This document shows, piece by piece, positions 1 to 8,700 of a stretch of 14,973 nt of DNA; position 1 is the stretch's first letter; each line of letters opens with the position of its first letter. Under the pieces are notes generated by a model, which saw only the letters and a list, made by a program, of their open reading frames with translations, did not search any database and had not been told where the DNA came from. The DNA is taken from the NCBI GenBank assembly GCA_029268085.1, contig JAJUHD010000045.1:1-14973 (forward strand). The letters are read 5' to 3'. The position numbers and the translations under genes are program-made. Source of the DNA: Bacillota bacterium (lineage in GTDB: Bacteria; Bacillota; Clostridia; Oscillospirales; Oscillospiraceae).

Positions 1-2
1 AA

Positions 3-464
3 AAGCAGAGCGAGGAGCTTTCAACCAAGGTGTACGAATGGTATGCCGCCAATAAGTCGTGGATGCTCGAAAAGGGCGTCGTTGCCGACACCGGAGACGA
101 TTCTGTATATATCTCTGACGCGGTTTTGACGGTTGATACGGCAAACTCCATGAGCGAGGCCCTTGTCTATGCGCTTACGGGGCTTGCGGCTCTCTGTCTG
201 CTCTATATAATCGTCGAGCTTGTTCTTATGGCTTCGGGCTTCTATCTCAAAGAGCGGAAAAAGAAGAAAGCCGATGAAGGCTCCGCTGAAACCGAAGAAA
301 GCGGCGAAGAAGCGGAGGAGAGCAGTGAAGAAGCGGAGGAGAGCGGCGAAGATTCCGACGAAGAAGAAAAAATTTCTGAAGATGCTGAGGAATGCATAAA
401 AGACGAAGAAAAGCCGGAGAATAACGGCAGTTCGGAAACCGAAGAATCTGAAGAGGACAAATAA
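3..464 (+). CDS. C-terminal part of an unrecognised single-pass membrane protein with acidic tail (5' truncated)
   Basis: The reading frame is open to the left edge, so the true start lies outside the window; an in-frame GTG at 30 has no convincing ribosome binding site and I do not take it as the start. The visible 153 residues have three parts. First is a soluble stretch of about 50 residues. Next is one hydrophobic segment (around 155-245 in the DNA; ALVYALTGLAALCLLYIIVE and following) that should cross the membrane. Last is a basic stop-transfer patch (KERKKKK) followed by a Glu/Ser-rich tail of about 65 residues with short tandem repeats. The basic patch suggests a cytoplasmic tail. The stop overlaps the start of the downstream methyltransferase by one base, so the two are probably cotranscribed. 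I recognise no family and assign no function; the low-complexity tail would mislead similarity searches. Confidence 0.72.
   Translation, partial: KQSEELSTKVYEWYAANKSWMLEKGVVADTGDDSVYISDAVLTVDTANSMSEALVYALTGLAALCLLYIIVELVLMASGFYLKERKKKKADEGSAETEESGEEAEESSEEAEESGEDSDEEEKISEDAEECIKDEEKPENNGSSETEESEEDK
300..363 (+). repeat. 21-bp tandem repeats encoding an acidic Ser/Glu tail
   Basis: Two nearly identical 21-bp units (300-320 and 321-341) encode SGEEAEE and SSEEAEE. A third, diverged unit (SGEDSDE) follows. The repeat stays in frame, so copy-number change by slippage would only lengthen or shorten the acidic tail of the membrane protein. Confidence 0.7.
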
Positions 465-1576
465 TGGATCTGACATTTTGCGCGCCCTGCCATTTCGGAC
501 TCGAAGGGCTTCTTGCGGATGAAATGCGCCGTCTGGGGCTGAATAACGTTCGTGCGGAAAACGGACGAGTCCGCTTTGACGGCACAGAGGCGGAGCTTGC
601 GAAAGCGAGCATCAGTCTGCGCTGCGCCGAACGCATCCTCGTCGAAGTCGGTTCTTTCGAAGCAACGACCTTTGACCGGCTTTTTGAGGGCGTAAAGGTG
701 CTTCCCTTTGAAAAATTCATCCCGAAGAATGCTGCCTTTCCGGTCAAGGGTTACAGCATCAACTCAAAGCTCTTTTCGGTGTCTGACTGCCAGAGCATCA
801 TAAAAAAGGCAGTCGTTACAAGACTTTCACAGGAATATGGGCTTTCGTGGTTTCCGGAGGACGGAGAAAAGGTTCAGATCCAGTTTTCAATTATGAACGA
901 TATAGCGACGATCTACCTCGATACAAGCGGGGAAGGACTGCACAAGCGAGGCTACCGTCCCGCCCATGTCGCGGCGCCTCTGAGCGAGACGTTGGCGGCG
1001 GCAATGGTGATTCTCTCGCGCTACCGCGGAAGGGACGATTTCTGCGATCCGTTTTGCGGAAGCGGTACGCTTGCGGTCGAGGCGGCGCTTATGGCCAAGA
1101 ACCGCGCCCCGGGGCTTCACCGCAGCTTTGCGGCGGAGGACTGGTCCTGCATCGACAGGAAGGTCTGGCGTCTGGCACGAGAGGAAGCTCTTGCGAGAGA
1201 ATTTAAAGGCGATTACCGTATATTCGCCTCGGATATTGATCCAAACGCTGTGGAAATCGCCAAAAAGAACGCGGAACTTGCTGGAGTACGGGATGTCATA
1301 TGCTTCGAGGTCGCTGACGCGACGAAGTTCAGCAGGAAGACCGATAGGGGGGTTATCGTAACAAACCCGCCCTACGGTGAACGCATAATGGAAAAGCGCG
1401 AGGCTGAGGAACTTTACGCGGCGTTCGGCAAGGCATATTCCGCGTCTGAAAACTGGAGTCTGTATCTTCTTTCCTCGCACACCGAATTCGAGCGCACCTT
1501 CGGCAGGAATGCGGATAAAAAGCGCAAGCTCTATAACGGCATGATAAAGTGCGACTTATACATGTACCTCAAATGA
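464..1576 (+). CDS. THUMP-domain class I SAM-dependent RNA methyltransferase (YpsC / RlmL N-terminal-like)
   Basis: This 370-residue protein has the architecture of the YpsC/RlmL-N family, which methylates the exocyclic amine of a guanine in RNA (23S rRNA m2G in the case of E. coli RlmL). The N-terminal half (about residues 1-165) matches a ferredoxin-like plus THUMP RNA-binding region. The C-terminal half is a Rossmann-fold methyltransferase. The SAM-binding motif DPFCGSGTLAVEAA starts at residue 195, an acidic motif (ASDIDPNAVEIAKKNAE) follows, and the catalytic NPPYGER begins at residue 301. Family members were long annotated as N6-adenine DNA methylases because of the NPPY motif, but the THUMP domain points to RNA. 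The ATG overlaps the stop of the preceding gene by one base, suggesting translational coupling. Length is normal for the stand-alone form; the exact target nucleotide cannot be read from the sequence. Confidence 0.9.
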   Translation: MDLTFCAPCHFGLEGLLADEMRRLGLNNVRAENGRVRFDGTEAELAKASISLRCAERILVEVGSFEATTFDRLFEGVKVLPFEKFIPKNAAFPVKGYSINSKLFSVSDCQSIIKKAVVTRLSQEYGLSWFPEDGEKVQIQFSIMNDIATIYLDTSGEGLHKRGYRPAHVAAPLSETLAAAMVILSRYRGRDDFCDPFCGSGTLAVEAALMAKNRAPGLHRSFAAEDWSCIDRKVWRLAREEALAREFKGDYRIFASDIDPNAVEIAKKNAELAGVRDVICFEVADATKFSRKTDRGVIVTNPPYGERIMEKREAEELYAAFGKAYSASENWSLYLLSSHTEFERTFGRNADKKRKLYNGMIKCDLYMYLK

Positions 1577-1607
1577 CGCACTGGATGGAGCAGAGTTTGA
1601 CCTTTTC

Positions 1608-1636
1608 TGCCGTATGTCGAAACGGCAATCTGTTTT
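1608..1636 (+). terminator. weak hairpin terminator after the methyltransferase
   Basis: A 6-bp stem (TGCCGT at 1608-1613 with ACGGCA at 1622-1627, 8-base loop) is followed by a T-rich run around 1631-1636. The stem is short and the T-run starts four bases after it, so termination may be partial. The rest of the gap between the methyltransferase and the groES promoter (1577-1762) shows nothing else I can support. Confidence 0.35.
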
Positions 1637-1762
1637 TATTTCTGCACATATGAAATTGCAAGAAAAACGAAGCAAATCCATGTTTGAAGTCGTTATGCGG
1701 GTACAATGGTGATTTGATGAAAAAAATAGCTGAATTTAGCCTTAATTTCGTCAAAATACAGC

Positions 1763-1794
1763 TTGCAGAATATTCCTGCATGGATTATTATAAT
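1763..1794 (+). promoter_or_regulatory. predicted vegetative promoter of groESL
   Basis: A -35 box TTGCAG (1763-1768) lies 17 bp before TATTAT (1786-1791). A perfect TATAAT (1789-1794) overlaps it but would be 20 bp from the same -35. Either way transcription would start near 1798-1802, placing the CIRCE operator at the very start of the transcript, the usual arrangement for HrcA-controlled chaperone operons. Confidence 0.7.
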
Positions 1795-1795
1795 A

Positions 1796-1830
1796 GTCGT
1801 TAGCACTCCATGAGAGCGAGTGCTAACGAC
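1796..1830 (+). promoter_or_regulatory. CIRCE operator (HrcA binding site) of groESL
   Basis: TTAGCACTC (1800-1808), nine spacer bases, then GAGTGCTAA (1818-1826) is an exact match to the CIRCE consensus. The repeat extends four more bases each side (GTCG at 1796-1799, CGAC at 1827-1830), giving perfect 13-bp arms. HrcA binds CIRCE and represses groESL until heat shock; hrcA itself is not in the window. Confidence 0.97.
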
Positions 1831-1867
1831 CATAATACTTAAATATAGTTTAGGAGGTATATAAAAA

Positions 1868-2155
1868 ATGAACATCAAGCCTTTAGGTGACAGAGTGGTA
1901 CTGAAGCAGGTAGAGGCCGAGGAAAAGACAAAAAGCGGCATCATCCTCACGACCAATGCAAAAGAGAAGCCTTCGATATTCGAGGTTCTTGTAGTGGGCG
2001 ACGGCAAGCAGGCAGACGGAACAGAGGTCAAAATGATCCTCAAAGTCGGCGATAAGGTCATCGCAAACAAATATTCCGGCATGACCGCGAAGATTGAAGA
2101 AGAGGAATTTATAATCGTAAAGCAGTCTGACGTCGTTGCAATCGTTGAAGGCTGA
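1868..2155 (+). CDS. groES: co-chaperonin GroES (Hsp10)
   Basis: GroES forms a heptameric lid on GroEL and closes the folding chamber in the cytoplasm. The 95-residue protein has the standard length and order: an N-terminal MNIKPLGDRVVLKQVEAEEK signature, the mobile loop around TKSGIILTTNAKEKPSI (residues 20-36), a roof loop near ADGTEV, and the C-terminal VGDKVIANKYSGM and EEFIIVKQSDVVAIVE strands. An AGGAGGT ribosome binding site (1852-1858) sits nine bases before the ATG. It is the first gene of a two-gene operon with groEL, 41 bases upstream of the groEL start, under the CIRCE operator. Confidence 0.99.
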   Translation: MNIKPLGDRVVLKQVEAEEKTKSGIILTTNAKEKPSIFEVLVVGDGKQADGTEVKMILKVGDKVIANKYSGMTAKIEEEEFIIVKQSDVVAIVEG

Positions 2156-2196
2156 TCAGGTCTTTAATTATATAATATTTGGAGGTCAAACAGGAT

Positions 2197-3840
2197 ATGG
2201 CAAAACAGATAGTTTATGGCGAAGAAGCCCGCGCGGCTTTAAAGCGCGGCGTTGACCAGCTCGCAGATACAGTTAAGATTACTCTCGGCCCCAAGGGACG
2301 CAATGTAGTTCTCGAAAAGAAGTTCGGCACCCCCCTCATCACGAACGACGGCGTAACGATCGCAAAAGAGATTGAGCTGAAGGATCCGTTTGAGGATATG
2401 GGCGCACAGCTCATTAAAGAAGTTTCCACAAAAACCAACGACATCGCCGGCGACGGAACCACCTCCGCAACCATTCTCGCACAGGCAATGATAACCGAAG
2501 GCCTCAAGAACGTCGCCGCAGGCGCAAATCCCATGATCATGCGCCGCGGTATCAAGAAGGCTGCGGACGCTGCGGTTGAAGCTCTGCGTGTAAACTCCAA
2601 GCCCGTTAACGGCACACAGGACATTGCCAGAGTCGGCACCGTTTCCTCCGACGATCCTTTCATCGGAAACCTTATTGCGGAGGCTATGGAAAAAGTTTCG
2701 CAGAACGGCGTTATCACGATTGAAGAGAGCAAGACCGCCGAAACCTATTCCGAAATCGTCGAAGGCATGCAGTTCGACCGCGGCTACCTCACCCCTTACA
2801 TGGTCACCAATACCGAGAAGATGGAAGCTGTTCTTGACGATCCTTACATCCTTATCACAGATAAAAAAATCTCCAATCTGCAGGAAATCCTCTCCGTCCT
2901 TGAAGCTACGATGAAGGCGGGAAAGAAGCTCCTTATTATCGCTGAGGAGATCGAAGGCGACGCTCTTACAGGCATCATCGTAAACAAGCTCCGCGGCACC
3001 TTTACCTGCGTATGCGTCAAGGCCCCCGGCTTCGGCGACAGACGCAAGGAGATGCTTGAGGATATTGCAATCCTCACAGGCGGACAGGTCGTAAGCTCCG
3101 AGCTTGGAATGCAGCTCGACGATTTCGATGTCAACAACTTCGGTACCGCCCGTCAGGTCAAGGTTACCAAGGACAACACCATTATCATCGACGGCGCGGG
3201 CGATCCCAAGAAGATCAAGGACAGAGTCGATGCGATTACCCGTCAGATGCAGGATTCCACATCCGATTACGACAGAGACAAGTATAACGAGCGTATTGCA
3301 AAGCTCGCAGGCGGCGTCGCGGTTATCAAGGTCGGAGCCGAGACCGAGACCGAGATGAAGGAAAAGAAGCTCCGTATAGAAGACGCTCTCAACGCAACAC
3401 GCGCGGCAGTTGAGGAAGGCATCGTAGCGGGCGGCGGCACGGCTTATGTCAGAGCGGCCCTCGCAGCAGCAAAGCTTCTTGACGAGCTTGAAGGCGACGA
3501 GAAGACCGGCGCGGCCATCGTTGTGAAGGCGCTGCAGGCTCCGATCCGCCAGATCGCCGAAAACGCAGGTGTCGAAGGCGCAGTCGTTCTTGAGCAGGTC
3601 AAAAAGAGCGGCAACATCAATTACGGCTTCAACGCTGCGACTGAAGAATATGTCGATATGATCGAAGCCGGCATTGTTGACCCGACAAAGGTCTGCCGCA
3701 GCGCGATCCAGAATGCGGCTTCCGTTTCCGCTCTGGTTCTCACCACAGAGAGCCTTGTGGCCAACATCCCCGAACCTCCCGCTCCCAACCTTGAAATGGG
3801 CGGCGGCATGGGCGGAATGGGCATGGGCGGAATGTACTAA
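2197..3840 (+). CDS. groEL: chaperonin GroEL (Hsp60)
   Basis: GroEL is the ATP-driven double-ring chaperonin that folds cytoplasmic proteins with GroES. The 547 residues are full length. The ATP-binding GDGTTSAT motif has its catalytic Asp at residue 86, Asp51 lies in TNDGVTIA, and the family signature AAVEEGIVAGGG spans residues 403-414. The protein ends in the flexible GGM-rich tail (GGGMGGMGMGGMY). I start at ATG 2197 (MAKQIVYG), 10 bases after GGAGGT (2181-2186). An in-frame TTG at 2179 overlaps that ribosome binding site and is not credible. Codon use is regular and there are no frameshifts. It is controlled with groES by CIRCE/HrcA and ends in a strong hairpin terminator. Confidence 0.99.
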   Translation: MAKQIVYGEEARAALKRGVDQLADTVKITLGPKGRNVVLEKKFGTPLITNDGVTIAKEIELKDPFEDMGAQLIKEVSTKTNDIAGDGTTSATILAQAMITEGLKNVAAGANPMIMRRGIKKAADAAVEALRVNSKPVNGTQDIARVGTVSSDDPFIGNLIAEAMEKVSQNGVITIEESKTAETYSEIVEGMQFDRGYLTPYMVTNTEKMEAVLDDPYILITDKKISNLQEILSVLEATMKAGKKLLIIAEEIEGDALTGIIVNKLRGTFTCVCVKAPGFGDRRKEMLEDIAILTGGQVVSSELGMQLDDFDVNNFGTARQVKVTKDNTIIIDGAGDPKKIKDRVDAITRQMQDSTSDYDRDKYNERIAKLAGGVAVIKVGAETETEMKEKKLRIEDALNATRAAVEEGIVAGGGTAYVRAALAAAKLLDELEGDEKTGAAIVVKALQAPIRQIAENAGVEGAVVLEQVKKSGNINYGFNAATEEYVDMIEAGIVDPTKVCRSAIQNAASVSALVLTTESLVANIPEPPAPNLEMGGGMGGMGMGGMY

Positions 3841-3861
3841 GCCCTTTCCCATAAATTTGAT

Positions 3862-3894
3862 AAAATGCCCCCGGATATTTCCGGGGGCATTTTT
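3862..3894. terminator. strong, apparently bidirectional Rho-independent terminator
   Basis: ATGCCCCCGG (3865-3874) pairs perfectly with CCGGGGGCAT (3881-3890) around a 6-base loop; A-T flanks extend the stem to 13 bp. T-runs flank it on both strands (TTTTT on +, TTTT on -), so it can end groESL from the left and ade from the right, 77 bases past the ade stop. A second, much weaker hairpin plus T6 lies at 3915-3934. Confidence 0.93.
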
Positions 3895-3970
3895 GATAAT
3901 TATGATGAGATATCAAGCGTAAAACGCCTTTTTTGTTTAATTGATTGACGGGAATATATCCTGACGCTAA

Positions 3971-5686
3971 TCAGACATATTTCTGCGTGGCAACGTTGAA
4001 AACGCCGTGCGGGGTTATGCGGAGAACGGGAATAACGGGCAGGCTCATAAAGCTGAGCGTCATAAACGGATCAATTTCCCCGGATACACCCAGTTCAAAA
4101 GCCCGGCTTTTCGCTGTCTCCAGTGCGCAATTGACACTGACTAAAGTATCGTCGCTCATTACACCGGCCACTGGGAGGACAACCTCACCGAAAACATCTT
4201 CATTTTTTGTTACAATAATGCCGCCTCTGCGCTCGACAATCATATTTGCTGCGGCCGCCATTTCCCGTTCGCTCGTCCCTACGACAATTATATTGTGCGA
4301 ATCATGCGATATGCTAGTGGCTACGGCGCCCTGCTTCAAGCCATAACCTTTAATGTAGCCGATACCGATATGATGGCTGTTTTTATGCCGCTCGATGACC
4401 GCTATTTTAAGTATGTCGCTTTCGACATCGATCTGTTCGGCATAACCGCAGTCATCTGAGATGATCTCTCCTGCAACCAGCCCGATTATCCCGCGCGGAC
4501 CTTCGGCGAGAAAATCCTTTTCAGTAAGCGGCGAGACGCTGAAGGTATTGTGTGCCCGTTCATACAGACGGGCATCGACGGCTGGGGCGGAAAAATCTCG
4601 AACAGCGCCGTCGTAGACGAGCTTCCCGCGTTTATATACCAGTTCAACATTAAAATGTTCCAGACCGTCAACGACAACAAGGTCAGCAATATAGCCCGGC
4701 GCTATGGCGCCGCGGTCATGCAGCAGGAAATACTGCGCCGCGTTGAAGCTGGCCGCTTTTACCGCCGAGATCGGATCAGCTCCGAGAGAAACAGCTTTTT
4801 TGATTATATAGTCGATGTGGCCTTTTTCGAGAAGGTCGCTGGGATGCTTGTCGTCCGTGCAGAACAGGCAGCGATCCGCCCAGCCGCCGCGAAGCAAGGG
4901 AATCAGAGCTTCCAGATTATGTGCCGCGGTGCCCTCTCTGATCATGATGTACTGCCCTCTCCTGAGCTTCTCCATTGCTTCGTTCAGGTCTGAGCATTCA
5001 TGATCAGAGCCGATGCCTGAGGCGACATACGCGTTCAGAGCCTTGCCGACAAGGCCGGGAGCGTGCCCGTCTATTCTCCTCTGGTGTTTCTGAGCATCTG
5101 CGGTTTTTTGAAGAATATCCTCATGGCAGGCAATGGCTCCGGTAAAATCCATCATTTCGGCCAGCCCGAGCACACGGGGATTCGCATAAAACGGCTCGAT
5201 TTCTTTGCTGCCGAGGACTGCTCCCGACTCGTCATAAGGGGTGGCCGGAACACAGGAGGGCAGCATAAAAAACACATCCTCCGGCAGATTCTCCGTGGCC
5301 TGAAGCATGTATTCTATTCCGTCCCTGCCCATAATATTTGCTAATTCATGGGGATCGGTTATAACGGTGGTAGTCCCGTGCGGCAAGGTAGCCCTGACAA
5401 ACTCTTTCGGGGGAACAAGTGCGCTTTCAAGGTGGATATGAGAATCAATGAAGCCCGGGCATACAAGCTTTCCGGTCAGATCGACCTCGATTTTTCCGTT
5501 GTATTTTCCCAAGCCCGCAATAATACCCTCGGTAACGGCAATGTCCTCTACGCAGAGCTCGTTCGAGAAAACATTGATATACCCGGCATTTTTCAATACA
5601 AGATCAGCGGGTTCACGTCCGGCGGCAACTTCTATTATCCGCTTTTTCTGAAGCAGACCGGGTTCGCCGGTATAAGACTCAGACAT
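3971..5686 (-). CDS. ade: adenine deaminase
   Basis: Hydrolyses adenine to hypoxanthine and ammonia, feeding adenine into purine salvage or catabolism. The 571-residue length fits the bacterial AdeC-type enzyme of the amidohydrolase superfamily. Visible metal-site motifs are GFIDSHIHLES (His83 and His85), HGTTTVITDPHE (around 103-114), a Glu in LGLAEMMDFTG (about 177), DGHAPG (His208), SDHE (His229), and CTDDKHPSDL (Asp278-279). The roughly 170-residue C-terminal part, with ISHDSHNIIVVG, is the extra domain that separates Ade from other amidohydrolases. The ATG at 5686 follows a GGGAGAGGAG ribosome binding site. It is the last gene of the leftward unit, 106 bp after ygfK with no terminator between, so probably cotranscribed with ssnA-ygfK. 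It also converges on groEL. Confidence 0.96.
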   Translation of the reverse strand: MSESYTGEPGLLQKKRIIEVAAGREPADLVLKNAGYINVFSNELCVEDIAVTEGIIAGLGKYNGKIEVDLTGKLVCPGFIDSHIHLESALVPPKEFVRATLPHGTTTVITDPHELANIMGRDGIEYMLQATENLPEDVFFMLPSCVPATPYDESGAVLGSKEIEPFYANPRVLGLAEMMDFTGAIACHEDILQKTADAQKHQRRIDGHAPGLVGKALNAYVASGIGSDHECSDLNEAMEKLRRGQYIMIREGTAAHNLEALIPLLRGGWADRCLFCTDDKHPSDLLEKGHIDYIIKKAVSLGADPISAVKAASFNAAQYFLLHDRGAIAPGYIADLVVVDGLEHFNVELVYKRGKLVYDGAVRDFSAPAVDARLYERAHNTFSVSPLTEKDFLAEGPRGIIGLVAGEIISDDCGYAEQIDVESDILKIAVIERHKNSHHIGIGYIKGYGLKQGAVATSISHDSHNIIVVGTSEREMAAAANMIVERRGGIIVTKNEDVFGEVVLPVAGVMSDDTLVSVNCALETAKSRAFELGVSGEIDPFMTLSFMSLPVIPVLRITPHGVFNVATQKYV

Positions 5687-5722
5687 TTGACCAACTCCTC
5701 TCCCATAGGCTTAAAAGCAGCT

Positions 5723-5734
5723 TCTCTTAAGAGA
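5723..5734. repeat. 12-bp perfect palindrome between ygfK and ade
   Basis: TCTCTTAAGAGA is a perfect palindrome in the 106-bp ygfK-ade gap, upstream of the ade ribosome binding site. It could form a small hairpin in the message or be a protein site, but it has no T-run and no family match that I recognise. The rest of the gap shows no terminator or convincing promoter. Confidence 0.4.
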
Positions 5735-5792
5735 GATACCGGATTTCTCACAGATGATACGATGCCCTTATAATATCTTAATTTCCCAAATC

Positions 5793-8700
5793 TTATTGTC
5801 CGTCAAACGTCGGCAGCAGATAGCTATAGCTTTTGATCACCGCTGAGATAAGGCTGCGGATGTCTTCCGGAATATATTCGGATTTATCACCGACGGTATA
5901 ATCAAACACATCGCTGCCGAGACGGACTTTGCAGGCCTTGGTTATCCTGTCGGTGACGACGAAGCCCGAGTTTTTGCTGTTTTCAAAATCGGCGGTATTT
6001 GCAAAGAGCGTGAACTTATCGAGATAAGGCGCGCTTTCATACGGACAGAAGCTTTTGCAGTTGCCGCACTCGTTGCACATATAGTCAACGTGAAGGATCT
6101 GATTCATGCTCTTGCCGGGTACGGAGACAGATACATTGGCTCTGTTCGGACAGACCTCTACGCAGTTTTCGCAGATACATACGCAGCCGAGACAGCGAGA
6201 GGAATCGAGACTTGCTTTGTCCTCTTCTTTAAGGATGCCTCTGCGGCTGTAAATGGTCTCTGACTTCTCGTCGGTGTCGAAATCCCTGCAGACGGATTTT
6301 CCGAGTATGCCCTCCGCAGCCTTTCTCGCGTCTCTGATGGCCTCGACGACTGTTGCGGGGCCGTTCAAGCCGTCGCCCACAACGTAGACGCCCTTTACGG
6401 ACGATTCAAGCGTTGCGCCGTTTACAACAACACGGCCCTTTTCATCCAGCTTGAGTCCGTTATTCTCATAAAAGCCCTTGGGTATACGTTCGCCTACAGC
6501 GGCGATGACCGTATCGGCTTTAAAGGCTTCCGTTTCGTCCGTTTCCTCGAAGCCGGGGCGTCCCGAAGCGTCCGGTGCGCCCATTTTCATCTTGCGGCAG
6601 ACAAGTACGCCGTCCTTCATTTCAACGGGGCTCAGCAGCTCGTGTATCTCGACGCCGTCCTCGACTGCAAGGCGGATTTCTTCTTCGTCAGCGGGCATAT
6701 AGCGCTTTGTTCTCCGATAGATGAGAAGAACCTTTTCAACGCCGTTGACGCGTTTTGCGGCTCTTGCGGTATCCATCGCAGTGTTTCCGCCGCCGATGAC
6801 CGCGACAGTTTTTCCGATATCTACTTTTCCGCTCTGCCGTTTAAAGCTCTCAAGAAAATCGATAGCGTTTACAGCAGTCGTGTTTCCAAATTTCAGGACG
6901 CCCTGCTCGGACGCTCCGACGGCCAGAACGACATAATCAAAGCTCTTCTTGAGTTCTTCTATGGACGCGATGTCTTTGCCGGTTTCGGCCTTAACGCCCA
7001 TAGAGAGGACGAGTTCTACGTCTTTGTCGATGGAGCTCTCTTCGATCCTGAAGCCGGGAATGACGTTTCTGACTACACCGCCAAGTTTTTCGCGTTTTTC
7101 AAATATCGTTACTTCCATACCGCCCTTGGCGAGGAAGTAAGCTGCGGAAAGACCGGCGGGACCTCCGCCAACGACGGCGGCTTTGCCCTTTTCGGTTACA
7201 GAGGGCTTTGCCTTAGCCTTCATCAGCTCGTCGAATCCGCCCTTGGCGGCAGCGAGCTTGACGGCTCTGATATCGACAGGGCTTTCGTAGAAGTTGCGGA
7301 CGCACTTTGTCATGCACCTGTGAGAACAGATCGTGCCGGTGATGAACGGCAGCGGGTTCTTTTCGGTTATGACCTCAAGGGCCTCCTTCATTTTTCCTTC
7401 TTCAGCGAGCTTCATGTAAGCTGTGGTATCCTGCTGGATCGGGCAGCCCTGCTGGCACGGAGCGGTAAAGCAGTCGATGAGAGGTACAGTCTTTCCGATC
7501 TTTCTCGACGGAAGCGTTTTGATCGCCTTTACATGGTGCTTCGAAGTGATGGCTTCTTTGACGAGCTCCGAAACGGCCTCGGCATCGACACCGGTGAATC
7601 CCTTCGGCTCGGATTTTTTCCATATTTTCGCAATCTGCTCCAGTCTCTGATAGCCGCCGGGCTTCAGCATCGTCGTAGCCATAGTAACAGGGAAAATACC
7701 GGCCGACACGGCCTTTTCTACATTGAAATAATCAAGTCCTCCCGAATAAGATATTCTCAGGCGGCCTTCAAAGTCCTTTGAGAGCTTCTCGGCAACGGAC
7801 ATCGAAAGCGGATACAGAGACTTGCCGGACATATACATCTCCTTGCCGGGCAGTTCTCCCGCGCATATATCGACCGGGAAGGTGTTTGTAATCTTAACAC
7901 CGAATTCAAGCCCTTGCTTTTCGGCGAGATCCAGAAGCCTCTGAAGCATCGGAACCGCGTCGGAGTACTGGAGATCGTCTTTAAAATGGAAGTCCCCAAA
8001 GGCGACATAGTCATAACCCATTTTATTGAGTATGTCTCTGGCATATTCATAGCCCAGCAGGGTGGGGTTGCACTTTATAAATGTGTGCAGCTTCTTTTCG
8101 GTAAGAAGGTAGGTGGCGATACGCTCGATTTCCTGCGGCGGGCAGCCATGGAGCGTGGAAAGCGTCACGGAGCCGCAGACTGATGCGGGTATGGCCTTAA
8201 CGTCGTCGAGGGTAACCTTTTCGAATCTTCCTATGTTTGCGGTGAGCCAGTCCGTGCATTCTTTGAATATCGGCGTTTTGCTAGCATCCTTCAGTCCTTC
8301 GATGAAACGGTCGATCTTCTCGCTCTTAATGCCCGCGAGATCATAGCCGACGCTCATGTTAAACAGGAAACCGTCCTGTTCGCCGAGGCCGAATTCCTTG
8401 GCAATCACATGAAGAGCAAACCACGATTTTACATATTCGTCAAAGGCCTGAGGAACATACAGTTCGGTTGACCATTCAACGTTATAGCACTCGTCGTCGG
8501 CTTTTATGCAGGGCTTAGAAACAGGCAGATCTTCACCGTCGAGTATCTGCACGGTTTTAAGCTCGAAGAAGCGGCTGCCGGTATAATACGCTGCGATAAT
8601 ATTCTGGGCAAGCTGTGTGTGCGGGCCTGCGGCGGGGCCGAAAGGCGTTTCGATTTTTCCGCCAAGCAGGTGCCATTCATGATCATGCCCGTATTTATAC

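Noticed and set aside
21..476. Phe-rich 151-codon frame on the - strand at the left edge, looking like a membrane protein
   Set aside because: The Phe and Leu runs come from reading the Glu/Lys-rich (GAA/AAG) tail backwards; it is a composition artefact.
2239..3852. 537-codon open frame antisense to groEL
   Set aside because: Long antisense frames opposite groEL are a known by-product of its codon use. There is no ribosome binding site, the translation has no recognisable domain, and the sense strand is certainly groEL.
5770..5806. Possible ade promoter: TTGACG at the end of ygfK (5801-5806 on the - strand) and TATTAT (5770-5775)
   Set aside because: Spacing between the boxes is 25 bp, too far for a normal promoter, and no other pair fits.
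6642..7781. 379-codon open frame antisense to ygfK
   Set aside because: It lies wholly inside the gene opposite the FAD/NAD motifs and has no start signal or family features.
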